Positions 1 through 6,576 of a DNA stretch of 7,630 nucleotides are shown here, in pieces. The DNA lies in the NCBI GenBank assembly GCA_002311345.1, contig DCAA01000010.1, positions 1,928 to 9,557 of the forward strand, given 5' to 3'. A program made the position numbers and the translations under genes. The notes beneath the pieces are model-generated. The model saw nothing but the letters and a program-made list of their open reading frames with translations, did no database searches and was not told the origin of the DNA. The DNA comes from Planctomycetes bacterium UBA1146. Lineage in GTDB: Bacteria; Planctomycetota; UBA8108; UBA1146. Every line of letters begins with the position of its first letter. Within the stretch, counting starts at the first letter, position 1.

Positions 1-112
1 GATCGTGCGGGTGATCACCGACGAAGAGCCGGTGCGCCCCAGTCTGCGGCTGAAATCTCTCACCGGAGAACAGTCGAGTGAAATCGATGCTACAGAGCGA
101 CCAACTCTGCCT

Positions 113-1480
113 TCAAGCCTTCCAAACTTCTCCTTGCGGGCTGTAGTTCCCGATGACATCGCGTGTATCCACGATCAAGGAGGCATGCTCGGCAACCAGC
201 GGCCAATCGATGGCTTGATGATCGGTCACGATCACCACGCAATCCTGAGAAGCGAGGTTCTCCGCTGTTAGTTCGATGGAGCAGAGCTCGAAATGATAAT
301 TTCGCATTCTGGGGAAGGATGGAATGTGGGGATCGTGATAGGAAACATTCGCCTCCTCATCCTGCAGCAGTCTCAAGATTTCTGCAGCAGGGGTTTCCCT
401 GGCATCGTTCACATTTGCTTTATAGGCGATTCCCAGCAGTAGCACCCGAGCACCATCGATGTTCTTGTCACGATGTTGAAGTGCTTCGCGAATCTTCGAC
501 ACAACGAAAACCGGCATGTTGGTATTGATCTCGCCTGCGAGCTCGATGAAGCGAGTAGGGATCCCCTCTTGCTGCGCCTTCCAGCTCAAGTAATAGGGAT
601 CGATGGGAATGCAGTGCCCCCCCAGACCGGGTCCCGGATAAAACGCCTGAAATCCGAAAGGTTTTGTGCTGGCAGCCTCGATCACCTTCCAGATGTCGAT
701 ATCCATCCGTTGCAGGATGACTTTCATCTCGTTGACGAGCGCGATGTTGACCGATCGATAGATGTTCTCCAGAATTTTCGCAGCTTCTGCAATCTCGGCG
801 CTCTCGACCCTGTGCATCTGACGAAAGGCGGTGGAGTAGAGAACTTCTGAGATTTCTGTACTGGTTTCGTCGAGACCTCCCACCAGTTTGGGGATATCTC
901 GCAAATCATGATCCTTGCGACCGGGGTCTTCACGTTCCGGGCTGAAAGCAACAAACAGATCCTCACCGAGCTTAAAACCTTGCTCCTCGAGAATCGGCAA
1001 CACTATTTCACGGGTGGTTCCCGGATAGGAGGTCGACTCCAGTACCACGAGAGTTCCTGGCTCGATGTTTTGTGCTAACGCGCGGGTACTGGATTGCACG
1101 TATTGAAGATCGAGCTGCCTCTTATCATCGAGCGGAGTCGGAACACAAAGGTGAACGCTATCGCATCGCGAAAAACTGGCGGGATCGCTGGTTCCTTCAA
1201 ATCGATCGGAAGATGCAAAAACCTGATAGAGCTCTGGTCCCAGGTGATCCAGATAGGCCTCTCCTCAACTGAGCATCTCGATCTTCTCTTCATCGGTATC
1301 GAAACCGATCACTCGAAAGCCTGCGGAATGAAATTCTGCCGCCAGAGGTAACCCCACGTAACCCAGGCCGACCACTGCCACCACAGCAGATCGATCCTCG
1401 ATCCGTTCTCTCAGTTGACGAAGATGTGATTCGTAGATTGGAGCCTCCCTCTGCTCACGTATCAGTAAAGCCTCGATCAC
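113..1480 (-). pseudogene. UDP-N-acetylhexosamine 6-dehydrogenase (WbpA/WecC-like), interrupted by an in-frame TGA
   Basis: This enzyme family oxidises C6 of UDP-GlcNAc or UDP-ManNAc to the uronic acid with two NAD+, supplying surface polysaccharide synthesis in the cytoplasm. The frame spans 455 codons, the normal family length. Residues 38-47 are the Rossmann motif GLGYVGLPLA. Later come ESTSYPGTT, FSPEREDPG, the central-domain helix with NIALVNE, the catalytic loop GGHCIPIDPYYL with Cys near residue 290, and GIAYKANVNDARETP for the C-terminal NAD/UDP domain. The end at VWKA is typical. The start is GTG at 1478-1480; an in-frame TGA at 1496-1498 rules out a longer product. Codon 72 is TGA (1265-1267), between IEMLS and GEAYLDHLG, where relatives have an ordinary residue before a conserved GES/GEAY. 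Both halves share one frame and no motif is lost, so this is a recent nonsense mutation or a base-call error. GlcNAc versus ManNAc specificity cannot be told from sequence alone. Family call very sure; pseudogene status less so. Confidence 0.85.
1265..1267 (-). other. In-frame TGA (codon 72) in the dehydrogenase
   Basis: On the minus strand the reading is ATG CTC AGT TGA GGA GAG GCC TAT. The residue just before the GEAY motif is often Arg in relatives as I remember them, and CGA to TGA is a single transition. The site is structural and far from catalytic Cys ~290, so selenocysteine is unlikely. The organism does not read TGA as sense generally, because the neighbouring genes end in TGA. Confidence 0.85.
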
Positions 1481-1568
1481 CGATGGTAAAGCCCTTCACC
1501 CTTGTTCCAAATGGCCTCAATAGGCTTTCGGGGCCTGAGATCCCCCCTGCTGGCATTTCTCCAGACTC

Positions 1569-1597
1569 TCGCCAATCAGATCGATCTCGGATATCAT
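1569..1597 (+). promoter_or_regulatory. Weak candidate sigma70-type promoter for the TPR-like gene
   Basis: TCGCCA (1569-1574) and TATCAT (1592-1597) are separated by 17 bases and lie about 54 bases before the ATG at 1651. They match the -35 and -10 consensus only partly. The 170-base region 1481-1650 between the two divergent genes must hold promoters in both directions, but I see no convincing one for the minus strand and no clear operator. Confidence 0.25.
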
Positions 1598-1634
1598 TCC
1601 TGTAGGTCAATGCGCCGAAGAGACGCACGACGAC

Positions 1635-1642
1635 AGGAAGGA
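1635..1642 (+). promoter_or_regulatory. Ribosome binding site of the TPR-like gene
   Basis: AGGAAGGA lies 8 bases before the ATG at 1651. It is a good Shine-Dalgarno match and fixes this start over alternatives. Confidence 0.75.
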
Positions 1643-1650
1643 ATCCTGAT

Positions 1651-2241
1651 ATGAGCCGTAAGAAGTTGCTCTGGACCGTCTGGGCCGTTGTTCCGGTCCT
1701 GCTCGCCATCTGGTGGTTCGGTCCGGGCCAGGATCTACAGGCACGGACCAGGGTCGCATCCACCGTCGAGCAGGCGATCACCGCCGCCGAGGGCAAGGAC
1801 TGGAAACTGGCTGCCGAGTTGTTCGGTCAGGCGATCGGCGAGGCTCCATCGGATTCTCCCGAGTCGAACCGCTGGCTGCGCCTGCGGGCGAGCCACGCCG
1901 AGTTCATGTCGGGCAACACCTGGAACGGCATCTCCGGCATGGAAGAGGTGCTGGCAGAAGCCAAGGAAGCCGACCCGGCATTGGCACGGGATGCACGCGC
2001 ACGCATCGCTACGGCCCAGTACTTCGCCACCTGGAAACTACGCCTCGAGGGAGCCAAGCCAGAAGTGTGGAAGCCGGAAGCCGAGAAGGCACGCCAGCAC
2101 TTCCGCCTGCTCGCTGAAGATGCCGAAGCTCGCGGCGCTGCCGAAACAGAAGATCTGAAGAAGAACGTCGAGTCGGTGATCTGGCTCGAACGGATGGACC
2201 TCGCCGAGTTGCAGTCGTTGCCACTGCCTGGCGCTTGCTGA
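1651..2241 (+). CDS. Small membrane-anchored TPR-like protein of unknown function
   Basis: A 196-residue protein with a strong ribosome binding site. Residues about 4-23 form one hydrophobic segment after MSRKK, an uncleaved N-terminal anchor that puts the rest in the periplasm. The remainder is predicted helical. Residues ~36-62 (VEQAITAAEGKDWKLAAELF and onward) read as a TPR-like helix pair, with further amphipathic helices at ~75-100, ~110-150 and ~160-188. It ends in LPLPGAC just before TGA. From memory it resembles small planctomycete proteins found near Bat/vWA-type envelope genes; no such genes are visible here, so no function is assigned. Oddity: the frame stays open for 39 codons after the TGA (to 2361), with a Gly/Arg/Asn/Ser-rich composition, and a SECIS-like hairpin follows the TGA. 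The annotated end may therefore be premature, and the product would be 236 residues if TGA is read as selenocysteine. Start and frame well supported; C-terminus uncertain. Confidence 0.8.
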   Translation: MSRKKLLWTVWAVVPVLLAIWWFGPGQDLQARTRVASTVEQAITAAEGKDWKLAAELFGQAIGEAPSDSPESNRWLRLRASHAEFMSGNTWNGISGMEEVLAEAKEADPALARDARARIATAQYFATWKLRLEGAKPEVWKPEAEKARQHFRLLAEDAEARGAAETEDLKKNVESVIWLERMDLAELQSLPLPGAC

Positions 2242-2361
2242 CAGGGTACCGGGCTCCTCGGTTCGAGGGGCAATGGCAAGAACCCAAGAATTGGCGACAG
2301 TCGCGGCAAGGCGAACAATGTTGGCGCCAGCCGTACGAGAGCCAACGGTTCCGGTTCCTGA
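2239..2361 (+). other. Possible read-through tail of the TPR-like protein (Cys-TGA context)
   Basis: After Cys196 (TGC) comes TGA, then 39 sense codons in the same frame ending at TGA 2359-2361. The tail starts QGTGLLGSRGNGKN and ends RTRANGSGS, a flexible basic Gly/Ser-rich composition plausible for a disordered C-terminus. Third positions remain mostly G or C. An open run of this length can occur by chance, and the other two forward frames are also open here, so this alone is weak. It gains weight only with the hairpin at 2253-2271. Confidence 0.3.
2253..2271 (+). promoter_or_regulatory. Hairpin with bacterial SECIS-like geometry
   Basis: GCTCCTCG and CGAGGGGC form an 8-bp stem (one G-T wobble) around a GTT triloop at 2261-2263. 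The stem begins 11 bases after the TGA at 2239-2241 and the loop 19 bases after it. This matches the spacing known for E. coli fdhF and the general bacterial SECIS rule of a G at the start of the apical loop. There is no bulged U in the stem, unlike fdhF. It could also be a chance stem in GC-rich DNA. Confidence 0.3.
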
Positions 2362-2386
2362 GACTGGTATCAGGCTTTGAAGACTA

Positions 2387-2425
2387 AACAGGACCGCATC
2401 GAATCTCGATGCGGTCCTGTTTTTT
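2387..2425 (+). terminator. Strong intrinsic (Rho-independent) terminator
   Basis: Arms 2387-2402 and 2406-2421 pair perfectly for 16 bp around the three-base loop ATC, followed by a T run through 2425. It ends transcription of the TPR-like gene and isolates the downstream operon. The A run on the other side is short, so it works mainly on plus-strand transcripts. Confidence 0.93.
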
Positions 2426-2482
2426 CATGTCCACCAATACCGGTTCAATCTCCCTTCTCCTCCAACGCAGTGCATAGTTCGC

Positions 2483-2511
2483 TCGATGGCTCGATGATCT
2501 TCATTTACAAT
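2483..2511 (+). promoter_or_regulatory. Candidate promoter for the giant protein and M14 operon
   Basis: TACAAT (2506-2511) is a good -10 box. TCGATG (2483-2488) is a weak -35 at 17-base spacing. The pair lies after the terminator and 51 bases before the ATG at 2563, where a promoter is required. Imperfect direct repeats of CTCGATG at 2482-2488 and 2490-2496 sit in the spacer region and could be an operator or chance. Confidence 0.4.
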
Positions 2512-2552
2512 CTTCGCATCGGCAAATACCCGCAACCGGACCGTATTCCTTC

Positions 2553-2557
2553 AGGAG
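2553..2557 (+). promoter_or_regulatory. Ribosome binding site deciding the start at 2563
   Basis: AGGAG lies 5 bases before ATG 2563, directly ahead of a clean signal peptide. The same frame is open back to an ATG at 2377, but that start would put the terminator hairpin inside the coding region and bury the signal peptide. Confidence 0.8.
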
Positions 2558-2562
2558 TTTCC

Positions 2563-5500
2563 ATGACCGTTCACCTGCGTATCTCATTAATCATCACCCT
2601 GCTGGGCAGTTTGCTGGCAGCCGAAGTACTAGAAGCCCAGGCCGCTCGCCCCATCCGGCGCTCCGCTCTCCAGCGGATCCCCGGGGCTTTGCCAGCAGGA
2701 GCCGTTCCGATCCTGGTGGGTCAGGTACCTGCAGGTGCGGGACTGAAGAATACGTTTCCGCCGCTGCCACCCAATCATTTCGTCGGACAAGACTGCACCA
2801 GCTGCCACAACCCGGCTTTCATGGCTGCCTATCTCGCATCGATTGCAGCTCCCGTCGCCAACACCGAGCCACTCAATGTCTCGGTGGCTGACGAGGAGCC
2901 CACCATCTCCATCGCCGATGCGCTACGGAAGACGTCTCTCGCTCGACCGCGCAGCATCGAAGCGGTACTGGCAGCCCGACGCGACCTCGCCTTCGGCGGG
3001 TTGAAGGAGATGCCGGCTGAAGATGCCAGCGAACAGAAGTTAGCGACCGCTCGGGCCGAGCGGATTGCACTGCTCATCCGGTCGGGAAACTGGACCGGTT
3101 ACCAGCAGGAACTGGATGCCTGTGGCGATCAAGCAAACGACGTCCATCGAAGATGCGTACAATTGCTGGCCCAGCACGATCAGGCGATGCTGCCCGAGGA
3201 GGTGCTCGACCTGGCCACCGTGAACCTGCCTGCGATGGAAAGTGCGCTGACTGATCCTGAGGCTCCGGAAGTGGTGTTCATCCCTACGACCATCAAACCC
3301 GGCGAAGACAGCGAATTGCCCGAGTTTCCGATCGATGCAGACCCCGGCAATCTCCCCGTCGCCGTGCGTAGCACCGCAACTGTCGCGACCCTGGTCGTCC
3401 CCCCAAGGGCCGTGGCCTCACGACTGGCGACCCGGCGTTCGGTCGAGGCCACCGTTGCCTCGGCAAATGAGGCTGCCGCTGCCCCGTCAAATATCGATCC
3501 ACTTCTTCGATCCTACGCAACGCTGCTCAAGAAAGCGGCAACTCGCGGATCGACTCGCACCCTCTTGCAGCGACTCGAGGCAGGCGTCGGCCAGTTCGGT
3601 GGCAGTGATCCGGAAAACCGTGCGCGCGCCTGCGATCTGCTGGTCGCCGCCGAGTTGCACGCCGAGGCGAAACCATACCTCGAACCACTGCCGACCGAGG
3701 GAGATGCCAGCGCCGAGCTCCGCATCCGGCACGGGCTCTATCACCGTGCCGTCGCCGCGAAGGAAAAAGAACTGAAGGTGAAGCGGGAGCACCAGACCCG
3801 TTCGGCAGATCTGTTCTCGGCAGTAGCCGAGGACAGCTCCGCCGAGGCGAAGGACCGCACTCGATCGGTGGCCTTGCTGAGCGAACTGCTGCCCGCTCTC
3901 TCGCCGAGATGGACAAACCAATGGCGCGCACGTGTCTTCGCTGGAGAAGGTGCAGTGGGCCAGGCGATGCTCGCCCAGCTGGGAGAGAAAGCCCGGAAAC
4001 TGTTCCAGACCCGCGGTTCCGCCGTGAATCAGCGACTGGAGGTGATGCGGGCCATCCGAACCACCATCGACGCATTGTTGGATCAGGTGGGAACCGAGAT
4101 CGGTCCCTGGCAAGCATCCATCGATGTGCTGGCGGTGGCCTTCGCCGATGAAGCGAACCTCAGTCTTGGAAGACCGGTCTCGACTGCCGCTAACCGTCGT
4201 CCCAGTCGCCCCATCCCCGCCAAGGATCTGGTCGACGCGGCTCCTGACGGTCGCTGGGTTCGCGCCATCGCTCCATCCTTGCGCCAGGCCTGTACCCTGG
4301 CGGCCATCGCTTGCGCTGCCCGTGCCGATGAGCCCGCCCACGCGATGGAGGCACTGCGGGCTGTCGCCGCCGATCCTGCCGTCGATATCTCCGAACTGGC
4401 CTCCACCCTCATCTCCGAGTGGCAGAGAAATCTCGATCCGAACCGTCCCGACGATGAGTTCTTCTCATCGCGTATCATCACCTCCAGCGGTGTGTTCATC
4501 AGATCCTTCGGAGGCCAACCGAGTGCCCCGTTGACCCGTTCCAAGCAACGCCGAAGCCTTCGTCAACTCGGTGAGATGGTCACTGAACTGAAAGAACTGG
4601 GCGTTCCTGACATCGACTGGGAGGTGCTGGTCCGGGCCTTCACCGCCAGCCACAGCCAGGCAGAGGTCTACAGAATCGAGGACATCGAGCAGTTGTTCGG
4701 GCCTCTCGATGAACTTCCCAATGAAGTGGCCGAACCACTCGCCAGAGCGATGTGGCGCCAGTTGCAACGAAACTGGCGTAGCCCCGAGTTGCAACAGGCG
4801 AAGGGGACCCGCCGAACGACCCTGGAACTACAAGGTGAGGTGGAGCGCGGTTACCGCCTCGCACAACAACTGGCCCATCACGCTACCGATCAGGCACCAA
4901 TGACATGGGTGCCACAGATGCTCGCCGGCAATCTCTACTTCGATCTGGGAGAATTCTGGCGAGAACTCGATCCTGACCTGGAAAGATATGTTCCCCAGCG
5001 GGAAGCGGCCTTCTCCTGTTATTCGGAAGCGATACGCATCTACAAAGAGGGTCTTGTGGCCGGACGAGAAAAACGCACGGTCGTTCCGCACCTGCAGTGG
5101 TTCACCAGTGCGCTCGGTGCCAGCGAACTGAGTTTCCTCACCATGACCACGAAACCCGAAAATGATCAGGTCGGACTGCTCATCGAAGCGATCGAGTCGC
5201 TCGATGTGGACGAAAACCAGCAACATCGAGGTCTCTTTGCCGATGCCGTGGAGAAGGCCATCGGACGTGTGCCTGCTGATCTGCGCTCGAGATTCGTTCG
5301 CCATTCGATGCGTGTCATCGGTAATCACCCTCTGGGTCGTGGCACGCGACGCCTGGCTCGGTTGTACGAGGATCTGGAATCAGAGGTGGAACTTTACATC
5401 AGTATCGACGGAAGCGTCGATGTCGGTACCGAGCCCTTCGGGGTGCGAGTCTCCTTGCGTTATACCGATGCTCTCGAAAGAGAAACCGGCGGATTCGATC

Positions 5501-6576
5501 TGTATCTGCGCAACCAGGTCTATGTGCGGTTGGCTCCGCAACCGATGGATTACAAGGACGATTTCGAGGCACGGCTGCGCGAGGCCTTCGATGAACACTT
5601 CGAGATCGATGCTCTCCAGTTCAACTCGCCAGACTTCCGTCCTTACTCGTTCCAACGACCCGGTTGGATGGAAAAGTCGTTCGCATACCTGATCCTGCGT
5701 GCCAGGGATCAATCGGTCGACCTTCTTCCCCAGGTACGTATCGATCTCGATTTCCGTGACGGCACCAACGGTTCAGTACGGGTGCCGGTGGTCTCTTCGG
5801 TGATCCCCATCCTGGCGACCAAGAACTCGGGAGCGCGACCCACCGAAGGCGATATTCAGGTCGAGATCACACTCGATGACCGAGAACTCTATTCCAGAAA
5901 ACTGAAACTGGAGATCCTCGCCCAGGGACTCGGAGTTCTGCCCGAACTGAACGGGATCTTGCCAGACTGGCAAGAAAATCTGACATCGAGCGGTTACGCA
6001 CTCGCTGAGATCGACGGGCTGCTCGATAACGGTCTCAACGTGGTCAAGATCGAACCGGAGATCCTGCCTATCGTTCCCGAGTCGGAGCGTTCCTGGACCA
6101 TCCATCTCGAGGTTCCCGAGAGTCTCGACAGCAGTGAAGTCTTCCACTTCCCTGCCGCTGCCGATGGTATCGAACTCACCTGCAAGAAATATGCGGATTT
6201 CGACATCATCACTCTGGAAGAGCCGGTAGCGGCATTGATGATCCCGGCTGCCGGGCTGCCGAAGTGGCTCACGATCGCCATCGCCGCCATCGTTGCGGCC
6301 TTCCTGCTCGTGATGCTCGGACGCAAGAAGAAGGTCGAAGAGATAGTAATTCCCCGCTGGCGTATGCCGGAAGAAGTCAGTCCACTTTCGATCGCTCACC
6401 TGCTCCGTCGAATCGAGGAAGAAGAGGGGCTCATCGACGAGAACGATCTTCCCGCTCTCCAGCAAGAAGTCGCCACCATCGAAGCCCGTTACTTCGCAGC
6501 AGAGAGTGAATCAGAAATCGATCAACAATCTCTGGAGAAAACGGCACAGCAATGGCTCAATCGATCCAAAAACTGA
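2563..6576 (+). CDS. Giant exported, membrane-anchored protein with one CXXCH motif; function unknown
   Basis: A 1337-residue protein. Residues 1-27 are a signal peptide (hydrophobic core ISLIITLLGSLLAA, likely cleavage after EAQA). Residues 78-82 are CTSCH, a c-type haem attachment motif in the exported part. Residues ~220-310 are Ala/Pro/Val-rich and probably a linker. Residues ~312-930 are helical and repeat-like, with TPR-like helices near 787-830. Around 657-715 is a distinctive stretch containing LTRSKQ and AEVYRIEDIEQLFGPL. Residues ~943-1225 are beta-strand-rich. Residues 1235-1253 form a transmembrane helix followed by GRKKK, leaving an acidic cytoplasmic tail of about 84 residues. 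The bulk would sit in the periplasm. The layout and tail recall large uncharacterised planctomycete proteins and, loosely, BatD-type membrane proteins; I assign neither. It is the first gene of its unit, ends in tandem TGA codons and overlaps the M14 gene. The single haem motif has no recognisable cytochrome domain around it, so haem binding is only a possibility. Confidence 0.9.
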   Translation: MTVHLRISLIITLLGSLLAAEVLEAQAARPIRRSALQRIPGALPAGAVPILVGQVPAGAGLKNTFPPLPPNHFVGQDCTSCHNPAFMAAYLASIAAPVANTEPLNVSVADEEPTISIADALRKTSLARPRSIEAVLAARRDLAFGGLKEMPAEDASEQKLATARAERIALLIRSGNWTGYQQELDACGDQANDVHRRCVQLLAQHDQAMLPEEVLDLATVNLPAMESALTDPEAPEVVFIPTTIKPGEDSELPEFPIDADPGNLPVAVRSTATVATLVVPPRAVASRLATRRSVEATVASANEAAAAPSNIDPLLRSYATLLKKAATRGSTRTLLQRLEAGVGQFGGSDPENRARACDLLVAAELHAEAKPYLEPLPTEGDASAELRIRHGLYHRAVAAKEKELKVKREHQTRSADLFSAVAEDSSAEAKDRTRSVALLSELLPALSPRWTNQWRARVFAGEGAVGQAMLAQLGEKARKLFQTRGSAVNQRLEVMRAIRTTIDALLDQVGTEIGPWQASIDVLAVAFADEANLSLGRPVSTAANRRPSRPIPAKDLVDAAPDGRWVRAIAPSLRQACTLAAIACAARADEPAHAMEALRAVAADPAVDISELASTLISEWQRNLDPNRPDDEFFSSRIITSSGVFIRSFGGQPSAPLTRSKQRRSLRQLGEMVTELKELGVPDIDWEVLVRAFTASHSQAEVYRIEDIEQLFGPLDELPNEVAEPLARAMWRQLQRNWRSPELQQAKGTRRTTLELQGEVERGYRLAQQLAHHATDQAPMTWVPQMLAGNLYFDLGEFWRELDPDLERYVPQREAAFSCYSEAIRIYKEGLVAGREKRTVVPHLQWFTSALGASELSFLTMTTKPENDQVGLLIEAIESLDVDENQQHRGLFADAVEKAIGRVPADLRSRFVRHSMRVIGNHPLGRGTRRLARLYEDLESEVELYISIDGSVDVGTEPFGVRVSLRYTDALERETGGFDLYLRNQVYVRLAPQPMDYKDDFEARLREAFDEHFEIDALQFNSPDFRPYSFQRPGWMEKSFAYLILRARDQSVDLLPQVRIDLDFRDGTNGSVRVPVVSSVIPILATKNSGARPTEGDIQVEITLDDRELYSRKLKLEILAQGLGVLPELNGILPDWQENLTSSGYALAEIDGLLDNGLNVVKIEPEILPIVPESERSWTIHLEVPESLDSSEVFHFPAAADGIELTCKKYADFDIITLEEPVAALMIPAAGLPKWLTIAIAAIVAAFLLVMLGRKKKVEEIVIPRWRMPEEVSPLSIAHLLRRIEEEEGLIDENDLPALQQEVATIEARYFAAESESEIDQQSLEKTAQQWLNRSKN
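2794..2808 (+). other. CXXCH motif (Cys-Thr-Ser-Cys-His), possible haem c site
   Basis: The codons are TGC ACC AGC TGC CAC, residues 78-82 of the giant protein, about 50 residues after the signal peptide and therefore in the periplasm, where c-type haem is attached. The context is VGQDCTSCHNPAF. Met residues follow nearby, but no classic class I cytochrome distal-ligand region is evident. Confidence 0.5.

Noticed and set aside
1..112. Possible start of a next minus-strand gene (GTG at 61-63 running off the window) or the tail of a plus-strand gene in the frame 5-271.
   Set aside because: Both readings have coding-like third positions because they share the wobble position. There is no ribosome binding site before the GTG, no recognisable protein in about 21 codons, and the plus frame would overlap the dehydrogenase end. 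Too short to decide.
1529..1546. GGGG...CCCC inverted repeat in the divergent intergenic region, a possible terminator.
   Set aside because: The stem is only about 4-5 bp, has no T run, and sits where promoters for two divergent genes are expected.
2253..2271. CTCGGTTCGAGG looks like a tRNA T-arm.
   Set aside because: No matching acceptor, D or anticodon arms are found around it, so no tRNA is present. A simple hairpin, possibly SECIS-like, is the better reading.
3487..4341. Long minus-strand open frame of 284 codons inside the giant gene.
   Set aside because: It is antisense to a well-supported gene with consistent codon use, has no ribosome binding site and no recognisable domain. It reflects the GC-rich codon pattern of the plus strand.
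5773..6465. Minus-strand open frame of 230 codons over the beta and transmembrane part of the giant gene.
   Set aside because: Shadow of the plus-strand gene; composition is that of reverse-read codons and no motif is present.
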